DNA from: Bifidobacterium subtile
GTDB taxonomy: Bacteria; Actinomycetota; Actinomycetes; Actinomycetales; Bifidobacteriaceae
Reading direction: 5' to 3'
Length of the DNA: 64,000 nucleotides
Assembly (NCBI RefSeq): GCF_000741775.1
Contig: NZ_JGZR01000003.1
Location: 310,001-374,000, forward strand
Shown: in pieces, positions 1 through 7,597 of the stretch
Numbering within the stretch: the first letter of the stretch is position 1
Layout: each line of letters starts with the position of its first letter
Made by a program: the position numbers and the translations under genes
The notes under the pieces: model-generated
What the model was told of the DNA's origin: nothing
Databases searched by the model: none
What the model saw: the letters and a program-made list of their open reading frames with translations, nothing else

Positions 1-1154
1 ATCTCCTGGCTACGGCCCCGATCCACCAGCGCGATGATGGAGCCACCGAAGCCGCCACCGGTCATGCGCGCACCATAGGCACCGGCCCGCCGCGCCACAT
101 CCACGGCTACATCCAGCTCGGGCACGGTGACCTCATAATCGGATGCCAGCGAATCATGCGAAGCGTTGAACAGCCGCCCAGCCGCCACGATATCGTGCTG
201 CGCGAAAGCGTGCACGAAGGAGCGCACACGTTCGATTTCGGTGACGACGTGGCGCACGCGCTTCTTCATCGTCTCGTCCGGCAGCGCATCCAGCGTCTCT
301 TTGAGCGCCTGGAAGGAATCGCCCGCCTTGATGATGCCATCGGCGCTGACCCGCAGGCTGGTGACGCCGAGGATGCGCGCGGCCGCTTCGCAGGTGGCGC
401 GGCGCTGCGCGTACTGCCCGTCGTTGAGCTGGTGCGGCGCTTGAGTGTCGACGACGAGCAGTTCAAGCCCAAGCTCGTCGAGATCGAAGGGCTGCTGGGA
501 GACGTTTTCGAGGGGCGTGAGCTCTGGGCGGCAGTCGAGCAGCAGGGCGTGCCCGGCGGTGCAGCGCATCGAGGCGTTCTGGTCAAGTCCTCCGGTGGAG
601 GCTCCGGCCATGTCGTTCTCGGAGGCCATCGCCGCGTTGATCAGCGTCACACGCCCCGCATCGGACGCACCGTATCCCAAGCCGTATACGTCATCCAGAG
701 CCAGCGCAGTGGAGCAGGTCATCGCCGCCGACGAGCTCAGGCCCGAGCCAAGCGGCACGCAGGACGTGAAGGCGGCATCAAAGCCCTGCACCTGCGCGAA
801 CCCGGCTTCGCGCAGCGCCCAGGCCACGCCAATCGGGTAGGCGGCCCAGCCATCCACACCACCAGCCTGTAAACCGTCAAGATCAGCCTGCGCGACCGCA
901 TCCGGCGAAATGTCCGACACAACCCGCGCCGTCGTGTCATTCCGGGCTTTGAGCGCGATGAAGGTGCGGTGCGGCAGGGCGATGGGCAGGCATAGGCCGG
1001 CGTTGTAATCGGTGTGCTCGCCGATCAGATTGACCCGCCCCGGCGCGGACCACACGCCGTCGGGCTGCTCGCCGTAGGCCTGGGCAAACAGTCGGGTGGC
1101 ACGGTCGACGCCTTCGTCATGCGTCAGTGCGTCGATGAACTGAACGGTATTCAT
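1..1154 (-). CDS. galK: Galactokinase, 3' end cut off by the window edge
   Basis: Phosphorylates galactose to galactose-1-phosphate in the cytoplasm, the first step of the Leloir pathway. All three GHMP-kinase motifs are visible: the substrate signature GRVNLIGEHTDYN at residues 39-51, the ATP-binding LGSGLSSSAA near residue 135, and the third motif GGGFGGS near residue 366. Only the last few dozen residues lie outside the window. The ATG at 1154 has a good Shine-Dalgarno (AAGGAG) a few bases upstream. It lies downstream of galT on the same strand, but 328 bases separate them and that gap holds a hairpin, so galK expression may be adjusted independently of galT. Confidence 0.95.
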   Translation of the reverse strand, partial: MNTVQFIDALTHDEGVDRATRLFAQAYGEQPDGVWSAPGRVNLIGEHTDYNAGLCLPIALPHRTFIALKARNDTTARVVSDISPDAVAQADLDGLQAGGVDGWAAYPIGVAWALREAGFAQVQGFDAAFTSCVPLGSGLSSSAAMTCSTALALDDVYGLGYGASDAGRVTLINAAMASENDMAGASTGGLDQNASMRCTAGHALLLDCRPELTPLENVSQQPFDLDELGLELLVVDTQAPHQLNDGQYAQRRATCEAAARILGVTSLRVSADGIIKAGDSFQALKETLDALPDETMKKRVRHVVTEIERVRSFVHAFAQHDIVAAGRLFNASHDSLASDYEVTVPELDVAVDVARRAGAYGARMTGGGFGGSIIALVDRGRSQE

Positions 1155-1277
1155 GATGTTCTCCTTGTTGATGTTGACATGACTTCAGCCATTGCGATTG
1201 CGCCATACGCAGTCACAGATGGCAATCCGCCTGCTGTGTTTCTTGAAAATATTGACTGTGAAAATGTTCAGGAAGAT

Positions 1278-1323
1278 ATCCGAACCGCAATGGGATCTTC
1301 TGCGATTCGTTGCGGTTCGGGAT
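1278..1323 (-). terminator. Hairpin in the galT-galK gap (attenuator or terminator candidate)
   Basis: Arms CCGAACCGCAA (1280-1290) and TTGCGGTTCGG (1310-1320) are perfect over 11 bp with a 19-nt loop. It lies in the 328-base gap between galT (stop at 1483) and galK (start at 1154) and has no strong T-run. The rest of the gap is AT-richer around 1230-1275 and shows no gene. Confidence 0.45.
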
Positions 1324-1482
1324 TGCGACGAGTGATGGCAGCGCAATTCGGGCGGAGTGACAGCGGTGAGACGGGAGCAGACCCAAGTTCGGTTCAAACA
1401 GAGCCGTCATTGCCGCCACGGCTCCGCCCTCGCCCAATCCGTTTCGCTGCCGTTTCATCATCAACGCCGAAATTCTCGCCGG

Positions 1483-2793
1483 CTAGTCGCCGATGTCAAC
1501 GCTGCCGATTTCGTGGAAGCGCTGCGCGATCAGCTCCGGCGTGGTGTCGGAGACCCAGGCGGCCATGCCCGATTCCGACCCAGCCAAGTACTTGATCTTG
1601 TTCGTCGCGCGGCGGAAGGAGAAGAACTGCAAATTGAGCCGGTAGTGCGCCCGGCGCGCATCGTGGATCGGCGCCTGGTGCCAGGCGGCGATGTAAGGCA
1701 GGTCCATGCCCTTGCCGTCGCCCGTGTCGAAGAAGGCATTGCCCCGCTTGAGCAGCGTGGAATACATCTGCGCCAGATCCCAGCGCTCCTGATCGTACAG
1801 CTCGTCCAAGGTCAGCACATCGCGCAGCGGGGCGACATGCACTTCGAGCGGCCAGCGCGCGGCGGCCGGCACGTAAGCCACCCAACTGTGGTTGCGCATT
1901 ACGATGCGCTCCCCCGCCTCGATTTCGCCATGCAGGATGTCCCCCAGCAGATTACCGCCGGTACGCTCGTAATACGCCTCGGTGTGCGCAAGCTCCTTTT
2001 CCAGCTTCGGCGCAATGAAGGGGTAGCAATACACCTGACCGTGCGGATGCGCCAGCGAAACGCCGATCTCCTGGCCATGATTTTCGAAGGGGAAGATCTG
2101 CTCGACACCCTCCATATGCGAGATCTCAGCGGTCCGGAATGCCCACGCCTCGACCACCGTACGCAACCGGGACACCGGCAGATCGGCCGGCAATCCGCTT
2201 TCGTTGGGGTCGAAGCAGATGACCTCGCAGCGCCCCGCGGCGAGCTCCTGCTCCCACAGCGGGTTGCCGTTGACGTAGCTGACTTCGTTGGAAGCCCCGG
2301 GCACGCGCACCATGGAGGGGAAGCGGTTTTCGAAGATCACGACGTTGTAATCGCTGTCCGGCACTTCGCCGTCCTGATAGGGGTCACCGGGTTTGCGCGC
2401 GGCGAGCGGATTGCCCTTTGCCGTAGCTCCCGGGCCGGCAGTGATCGGGCGATTCATACGCGCAGTCGCCATGGGGATCCAATCGCCGGTGAGCGGATCG
2501 CGGCGCATCTGCGGAGCGGCGTACGGCACTTCATTGCCATCGGCATCGAGGTGCGGTGCGAAACGATAGGCCAACGGGCGCGGGTCATGCAGCTCACGCG
2601 TCTTGCGCCCGGAGACATAGTCCGGGTCGTCGTCCAGATAGAAGAACTCGCGCCCGTCCGCAAGCGTCGTGGGCGTGATGCGGATATGCTTTGCAGCATA
2701 GTCTCCCGGCAAATAGTGCCCGAATTGGGAAGCCGGAATCTCCGGCGTTTCGCTCAACATTGCCTCTGCAGCCGTTGTCTTTGCAGTCATCAC
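1483..2793 (-). CDS. galT: Galactose-1-phosphate uridylyltransferase
   Basis: Exchanges UDP between UDP-glucose and galactose-1-phosphate, giving UDP-galactose and glucose-1-phosphate. The protein is up to 436 residues. The active-site His-Pro-His of class I enzymes is in the segment SLAHPHGQVYCYPF near residue 248. The start may be GTG at 2793, which shares one base with the stop codon of the upstream deoR-type gene, or ATG at 2790; both sit at a suitable distance from AAGGAG at 2801-2806. The overlap implies translational coupling to the regulator. Together with galK it completes a compact Leloir cluster. Confidence 0.95.
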   Translation of the reverse strand: MMTAKTTAAEAMLSETPEIPASQFGHYLPGDYAAKHIRITPTTLADGREFFYLDDDPDYVSGRKTRELHDPRPLAYRFAPHLDADGNEVPYAAPQMRRDPLTGDWIPMATARMNRPITAGPGATAKGNPLAARKPGDPYQDGEVPDSDYNVVIFENRFPSMVRVPGASNEVSYVNGNPLWEQELAAGRCEVICFDPNESGLPADLPVSRLRTVVEAWAFRTAEISHMEGVEQIFPFENHGQEIGVSLAHPHGQVYCYPFIAPKLEKELAHTEAYYERTGGNLLGDILHGEIEAGERIVMRNHSWVAYVPAAARWPLEVHVAPLRDVLTLDELYDQERWDLAQMYSTLLKRGNAFFDTGDGKGMDLPYIAAWHQAPIHDARRAHYRLNLQFFSFRRATNKIKYLAGSESGMAAWVSDTTPELIAQRFHEIGSVDIGD

Positions 2794-3596
2794 TACTCGT
2801 CTCCTTGGGCATTCTCGTTCTGGTGAACCAGCACAAGCTCTTTGACCAGCTCCTTGGTTCTCGCCGTGGAATCTGGGTCGAGCCCGTCATCGGTGATGAC
2901 CGTGTCCACCTGATCGAAGCGCGCGAACAGCGAGAGCGACGTGGAGCTCCATTTGGTGTGATCGGTCAGGATGATCGTGCGGTCGGCGATGTCCATCATC
3001 GCCATATCCGTGGCGGCCTCAAGCGAGTTCGGCATGAGGAAGCCGCGCGGAATCGACACGGAATGCGAGCCGAGGAACACCGTGTTGACGCGCAGCGATT
3101 CGATGACCTTGTCGGCGATCGGCCCGACCAGCGAATTCGACCGGGTGATGACGCCGCCGGTGACGATGACCTCGATATCCTTGGACTCCAAGGCCTGCAC
3201 CAGCTCCGCGACCGGAATCGAATTGGTCAGAATCGTGATGCCCGACGACTGCTGCGATTCGAGCAGATGCTGCGCGAAGACGTAGGCCGTGGTGCCGCCG
3301 CCGATGGCGATCACATCCCCGGGCGCGACGTACCTGACTGCCTCCTGCGCAATGGCGTCCTTAAGGCCGATGTCCATCTGCGATTTGACGGAGAACAGCG
3401 GCTCGCTCAGCAGCGTGCTGGTGGTCACCGCCCCGCCGTGGACGCGCTTGAGCAGCCCCTTGTCGGCGAGATCGGCGATATCGCGCCGAATGGTCATCGC
3501 TGACACGCCGAGTTCCTTGGACAGCGCAGTGATGCGCACGGCTCCACGGGTGCGCAACCGGCTCAGTATGAGATGCTGACGTTGTGACGAAATCAT
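2793..3596 (-). CDS. DeoR/GlpR-family transcriptional repressor of the gal cluster
   Basis: Residues 1-57 form the DeoR-type winged helix (ISSQRQHLILSRL, then VSAMTIRRDI, ending in LLKRVHGGAV), followed by the sugar-phosphate-sensing domain with GDVIAIGGGTTAY and a conserved TDHTKW near the C-terminus. This family usually represses sugar catabolic operons and is released by a phosphorylated sugar; galactose-1-phosphate or a related sugar phosphate is my inference here. I start at ATG 3596 because the -10 box GATAAT ends 6 bases before it, which implies a leaderless transcript; an upstream in-frame TTG at 3635 falls inside the promoter. It is first in the operon with galT and galK. Confidence 0.9.
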   Translation of the reverse strand: MISSQRQHLILSRLRTRGAVRITALSKELGVSAMTIRRDIADLADKGLLKRVHGGAVTTSTLLSEPLFSVKSQMDIGLKDAIAQEAVRYVAPGDVIAIGGGTTAYVFAQHLLESQQSSGITILTNSIPVAELVQALESKDIEVIVTGGVITRSNSLVGPIADKVIESLRVNTVFLGSHSVSIPRGFLMPNSLEAATDMAMMDIADRTIILTDHTKWSSTSLSLFARFDQVDTVITDDGLDPDSTARTKELVKELVLVHQNENAQGDE

Positions 3597-3662
3597 ATGA
3601 ACATTATCGCACATATTTTCTTGAAAGTCAAACAAAACATGGTTCTAAACGAACATGACCTC
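3597..3662 (-). promoter_or_regulatory. Leaderless gal-operon promoter with DeoR-like direct repeats
   Basis: On the minus strand TTGACT (3631-3626), a 17-bp spacer and GATAAT (3608-3603) are followed by 6 bases and then the ATG at 3596. Just upstream are related repeats ATGTTCGTTT and ATGTTTTGTTT, resembling the GTTTnGTTT-type direct repeats bound by DeoR/GlpR regulators, so autoregulation is plausible. Confidence 0.7.
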
Positions 3663-3817
3663 ACATTAGATGATCGTCACGCCATGCCTGATCTCCCTTG
3701 GATCCCTTGTCCTCACCCGTCTCATACGCAACCGCATAGCCTGCGTCCGCAGACCTGCACAAACCTGATTTGGCGAAACCGCTTCAATGCCACGAGACAA
3801 TGGGTTGACAGTCACCA

Positions 3818-3897
3818 AGCCGAACCAGGCCAGACCAAGCCGAATCAAAACGGGCCCAGCCGAATCAAACCGGACTCAGCCGAGGCCATACCGCCCT
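3818..3897. repeat. Four tandem 20-bp repeats beginning AGCCGA
   Basis: AGCCGA recurs at 3818, 3838, 3858 and 3878 with an exact 20-bp period; units two and three share AGCCGAATCAAA. The array abuts the 3' end of the glycosyltransferase gene that stops at 3905. No coding role is apparent. Confidence 0.7.
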
Positions 3898-3904
3898 AAT
3901 CTCA

Positions 3905-4834
3905 TCAGCTCCGCTCGAACAGCCGGCGCAGCCCCCACCCGGTCACGCGCCACATGGCTTCGGCCACAATGCCGATACCCATCTTCGAGCGGCCATGGAC
4001 TCGCTCCGGGAAGACGATCGGCGCTTCGGCGATGTTCCCGCCAGCCATTGCCACCCGGCGGGTCATATCAATCTGGAAGACATAGCCATTCGCCTCGACC
4101 GAGCGCAGATTCGACGCGCGCAGGATCCGGGCGCGGTAGGCGCGCAGCCCCGAGGTCATATCGCGCACGCCTAATCCGAGCATCGTGCGGGCATACCACG
4201 AGCCGGCGCTCGAAATCCAGTTGCGATGTCGCGACCAGCCCTCAGTGCGCCCGCCCGGAATGCGCCGAGAGCCAATCACCAGATCGATCGTGGGATCGGC
4301 TGCGACGATCTGAAGCATCGCGTGCAGATCCTGCGCCCGATGCGAGCCGTCCATGTCCATCGAGCATAGCGTGGCGTAACCGCGCTGCAATGCCCAACCA
4401 AAACCCGCCAAATAGGCCGGCCCCAAGCCATTTTTGCCGTCGCGATGCAGCACATGCATGCGCGTGTCGCCTGCCGATATGGCTTCGGCCACCTCACCGG
4501 TACCGTCCGGCGAGTTATCGTCGACGACCAGCACATGCACCCCGGGGTTCCATTCGAACAGCGCAGCCAAGGTAGGCTCGATGTTCTCGCGCTCGTTATA
4601 GGTCGGCATGACGACGCACACGCCGCCGTCGCACGTCACGTCATCGCACATGCCGCCGTCGCCCACTCCGTCATTGCGCGCAGCTCCATCATCGCACACG
4701 GTCCTGCTCCCGTCGCACGCCACGCCACCATCGCGCATTGAGCCAGCGACCGCATAACCGCCTGCGGATACGAGGTCGGCTCGCCCGCCACGGCGCCCCG
4801 CAGCCGCCGCATGCGTATCCTGTCTGGTTTTCAC
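3905..4834 (-). CDS. Polyprenol-phosphate mannose synthase-like GT2 glycosyltransferase
   Basis: A GT-A glycosyltransferase of the dolichol/polyprenol-phosphate mannose synthase type, which moves mannose from GDP-mannose to a lipid carrier for cell-wall glycan or lipoglycan synthesis. The nucleotide site starts with VVMPTYNERENIEP, followed by VLVVDDNSPDGTG; the metal motif is SMDMDGSH near residue 160; DLVIGSRRIPGG follows. There is no C-terminal membrane domain, as in single-domain Ppm enzymes. The start is uncertain. I use GTG 4834, which has TACAGT 6 bases upstream; an in-frame start at 5005 would overlap the divergent pyrD start. Residues 30-70 are Asp/Gly/Cys-rich and encoded by imperfect DNA repeats (about 4610-4740), so the conserved part begins only near residue 70. 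Confidence 0.8.
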   Translation of the reverse strand: MKTRQDTHAAAAGRRGGRADLVSAGGYAVAGSMRDGGVACDGSRTVCDDGAARNDGVGDGGMCDDVTCDGGVCVVMPTYNERENIEPTLAALFEWNPGVHVLVVDDNSPDGTGEVAEAISAGDTRMHVLHRDGKNGLGPAYLAGFGWALQRGYATLCSMDMDGSHRAQDLHAMLQIVAADPTIDLVIGSRRIPGGRTEGWSRHRNWISSAGSWYARTMLGLGVRDMTSGLRAYRARILRASNLRSVEANGYVFQIDMTRRVAMAGGNIAEAPIVFPERVHGRSKMGIGIVAEAMWRVTGWGLRRLFERS

Positions 4835-5003
4835 GACTTCACTGTACAAGCGTCGCCGCCCCGTTGTCCACAGCTCTGCCGCGTTGCCCATGCCTCGCGT
4901 CACCTTTCCGGCGCAGCCCTCGGCGAACCGCGCGGCACGACCGCCGCCCGCGCGAGCCACTTCCCCGAGTGTCGTTCTCTCGCGCGGGTGGCACAATATG
5001 GTC

Positions 5004-6149
5004 ATGGGTTATGTTTCAACGAATTATTGGCACGATGCACTGAACAAAGCCGCGACCGACATGGTCACTTTCGGGTACAAGCATGTCGTCAAACCGCGTT
5101 TCGTGTTCAACCATGCTCCGGACGAGGCGCATGAGAACATGGTCTCCTTCTGCCATCTCACCAGGAACATCACGCCGCTCATGTGGCTGCTGCGCCAGAC
5201 GATCGACTATACCGATCCGATTCTCGAAACCGAGGCCATGGGACTCGACTTCGCCAACCCCTTCGGGCTTTCGGCCGGGCTCGACAAGAACTGCGACATG
5301 CCCGTGCTCATGGACAACGCTGGCTTCGGCTTCGAAACGGTCGGCTCCATCACTTCCCGTCCCTGCGCAGGCAATGCAAAACCCTGGTTCCACCGCCTTC
5401 CGGAGTACGATTCGATGATCGTCCATGTAGGCCTGGCCAATGAAGGCAGCGCGAAGATCATCGAACGCGTCGCGCAGGCGGAAGACGCAGCCAAAACGAT
5501 GCGCATGTCCATTTCCATCGCTCGGACCAATGACGACCTCGTAGGCGACATCGACGAAGGCATCGAAGACTACCGCATTTCGCTCGAACAGGCCTCGGGT
5601 TGCAGCTCAATGGTCGAAATCAACATCTCCTGCCCCAATACCCGCGTCGGCGAGCCCTTCATCGAACCCGACAACCTCGACAGGCTGTTCACCGAGTTGG
5701 ACGAGGTCTCTCATTCGCAGCCGCTGCTGGTCAAGATGCCGCAGGACACCGGCTGGCCGCGATTCCGCGAGCTGCTGGAAGTGCTCGCCGAGCATGACGT
5801 GCAGGGCGTCACCATCGCCAACCTGCGCAAGGACCGCACGGGCTTAAGCATTCCGCGCGACTGGGAAGGCGGCCTGTCGGGCGGCCCGGCGTACCAGTCC
5901 AGCAATGAGCTGATTCGCGGCACCTATCGCGAGTTCGGCGACCGCTTCACCATCGCCGGCGTCGGCGGCGTGTTCACTCCGAAGCAGGCCTATGCCAAGA
6001 TCCGCGCCGGTTCGAGCCTGGTCATGTTCATCACATCGCTGATGTATCGCGGCCCCCAGCAGATCAGCGTGCTCAAGCGCGGTCTGGCCGAGCTGCTGCG
6101 CGCCGACGGCTTCGAACATGTGTCCGACGCGGTCGGCATCGACGTCTGA
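5004..6149 (+). CDS. pyrD: Dihydroorotate dehydrogenase, class-2-like with a class-1-type cysteine
   Basis: Oxidises dihydroorotate to orotate in pyrimidine synthesis. The overall pattern is of the long, membrane-linked class 2 type: an N-terminal helical extension of about 75 residues, then GLSAGLDKNCDMP, FHRLPEYDSMI, GGLSGGPAYQSSNELIR and a FMN phosphate site IAGVGGVFTPKQAYAKIRAG. In the catalytic loop the sequence is NISCPNT (about residues 208-214). Class 2 enzymes carry Ser in that position and class 1 enzymes Cys. A pyrK or pyrDB partner is not adjacent. Start: ATG 5004, or ATG 4998 in the same frame. It is transcribed divergently from the glycosyltransferase. Confidence 0.88.
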   Translation: MGYVSTNYWHDALNKAATDMVTFGYKHVVKPRFVFNHAPDEAHENMVSFCHLTRNITPLMWLLRQTIDYTDPILETEAMGLDFANPFGLSAGLDKNCDMPVLMDNAGFGFETVGSITSRPCAGNAKPWFHRLPEYDSMIVHVGLANEGSAKIIERVAQAEDAAKTMRMSISIARTNDDLVGDIDEGIEDYRISLEQASGCSSMVEINISCPNTRVGEPFIEPDNLDRLFTELDEVSHSQPLLVKMPQDTGWPRFRELLEVLAEHDVQGVTIANLRKDRTGLSIPRDWEGGLSGGPAYQSSNELIRGTYREFGDRFTIAGVGGVFTPKQAYAKIRAGSSLVMFITSLMYRGPQQISVLKRGLAELLRADGFEHVSDAVGIDV

Positions 6150-6205
6150 GGCCTGTCGTCTGAAATCGCCCGACGCATCATGTGCGACATGTATTCGGGT
6201 TATTT

Positions 6206-6322
6206 GGCGCCATTGATGCACCGCCCGAAAGTCACCGCATCAGTGGCGCCGTTTGCGGCAAGTTCACGTCGCAAAAGATGCATCAGCCATGCGTGCCGCG
6301 GCATAAAGGCCGTGGCATGGCT
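6206..6322. terminator. Two hairpins between the convergent pyrD and OYE genes
   Basis: First hairpin: GGCGCCATTGATGC (6206-6219) pairs with GCATCAGTGGCGCC (6237-6250), one mismatch. Second: AGCCATGCGTGCCGCGGC (6285-6302) pairs imperfectly with GCCGTGGCATGGCT (6309-6322). They lie between genes transcribed toward each other and probably stop transcription in both directions. No gene is seen in 6150-6407. Confidence 0.55.
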
Positions 6323-6407
6323 CGGCAGCCAAACTGCCTGATGCGACCCAACAGCCCACACAGTGCAAACCAACAGCGCAATCCAACAGTTCAGTCGCCG
6401 AACCCGT

Positions 6408-7532
6408 CTAGTCCCTGAATGCCCCGCGCACATATTGCTGCGGGTAGGGAATCTGTTCGGCGGCCAAGCCCAGCCGATGCGCGGCCCGCAGCGGCCAGTA
6501 CGGATCGCGCAGCGCAGCCCGGCCGATCTCGATGGCGTCGGCCTTGCCTGCGCGCAGCAGCTTCTCCGCCTGCTTCGGCTTGGTGATCAGCCCCACCGCC
6601 GTCACCGGAAGGCCGGCATCATGGCGAATCGCGTCGGCGAACGGCACTTGGTAGTTCGGCTTGACCGGAATGGAAACCCCGGCGACGATGCCGCCGGTCG
6701 ACACGTCGATCAGATCGATGCCATGCTCCTTGAGCACGCGTGAGGTTTCGATCGTCTCTTCAAGATTCCAGCCATTCGTCGCCCAATCAGTGGCTGAAAT
6801 GCGAACCGTCAGCGGCATGGTTTCGGGGATGGCGCCGCGTACCGCATCGACGATCTCAATCAGGAAGCGCATGCGGCCGGCCAAATCGCCGCCGTATTCA
6901 TCGCGGCGATTGTTCGACAGCGGGTCGAGGAACTGGGAGATCAGGTAGCCGTGGGCGGCGTGGAGCTGGATCATCTGGAAGCCTGCAGCAACCGCACGAC
7001 CGGCCGCGTTCCTGAACTCATCGACAATGCCGTGAATCTCATCCACGCTCAGCTCGCGAGGGTCGGCGTAGTCGCCGAAGGGAATCGGGCTTGGCGCGAC
7101 GGTCCGCCAACCGCCGTCTTCAAACGGCACCGAAGCGTTCTCGTGACCGATGCCCGCGCATCCGGTTGAGGCCTTGCGTCCGGCATGGTTGAGCTGGACG
7201 CCGAAAGCGGCGCCTGCCGCCTTGACACCGTCGACGATCCATCGCCATGCCGCAACCTGGTCGTCGTTCCACAGCCCCACGTCGCACGGCGAAATGCGCC
7301 CTTCTGGGCTTACCGCCGTAGCCTCGGCGATGATCATGCCGAATCCGCCCAGCGATCGCGAGACATAATGCTGGTAGTGGAACGGGGTCGGCTTGCCATC
7401 GCGATCGGGCACGGAATACATGCACATCGGCGGCATCCACACGCGATTGCGCAGCGTCAGGCCGCGCAAGTCCATCGCCTCGAACAGCGTCGGAGTCTCT
7501 TGGCTCACGGATTTACTCACGGATTTGCTCAT
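6408..7532 (-). CDS. NADPH dehydrogenase of the Old Yellow Enzyme family (YqjM/NamA type)
   Basis: FMN-dependent TIM-barrel ene-reductase that reduces activated double bonds of enones or nitro compounds; the physiological substrate is not known. Diagnostic stretches are LTLRNRVWMPPMCMYS near the N-terminus (Cys at the YqjM flavin-tuning position), the substrate-contacting FQMIQLHAAHGYLISQFLDP, the FMN-binding VRISATDW, and the phosphate-site ITKPKQAEKLLRAGKADAIE. About 374 residues, normal for the family. ATG 7532 is preferred because AAGGG lies about 9 bases upstream; ATG 7541 is in frame. The N-terminus has a short duplication, SKSVSKSVS. Confidence 0.88.
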   Translation of the reverse strand: MSKSVSKSVSQETPTLFEAMDLRGLTLRNRVWMPPMCMYSVPDRDGKPTPFHYQHYVSRSLGGFGMIIAEATAVSPEGRISPCDVGLWNDDQVAAWRWIVDGVKAAGAAFGVQLNHAGRKASTGCAGIGHENASVPFEDGGWRTVAPSPIPFGDYADPRELSVDEIHGIVDEFRNAAGRAVAAGFQMIQLHAAHGYLISQFLDPLSNNRRDEYGGDLAGRMRFLIEIVDAVRGAIPETMPLTVRISATDWATNGWNLEETIETSRVLKEHGIDLIDVSTGGIVAGVSIPVKPNYQVPFADAIRHDAGLPVTAVGLITKPKQAEKLLRAGKADAIEIGRAALRDPYWPLRAAHRLGLAAEQIPYPQQYVRGAFRD

Positions 7533-7597
7533 CGGAATCATCCCTTATGTGAAGTCTCTGCTTGAAGTTTCATGCGGCTCAATGCCTCAGCGCCAGG

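Noticed and set aside
1357..2826. Long open frame on the plus strand opposite galT
   Set aside because: It is the antisense of a clear galT, has no recognisable motif and no ribosome binding site; GC-rich codon use keeps the opposite strand open.
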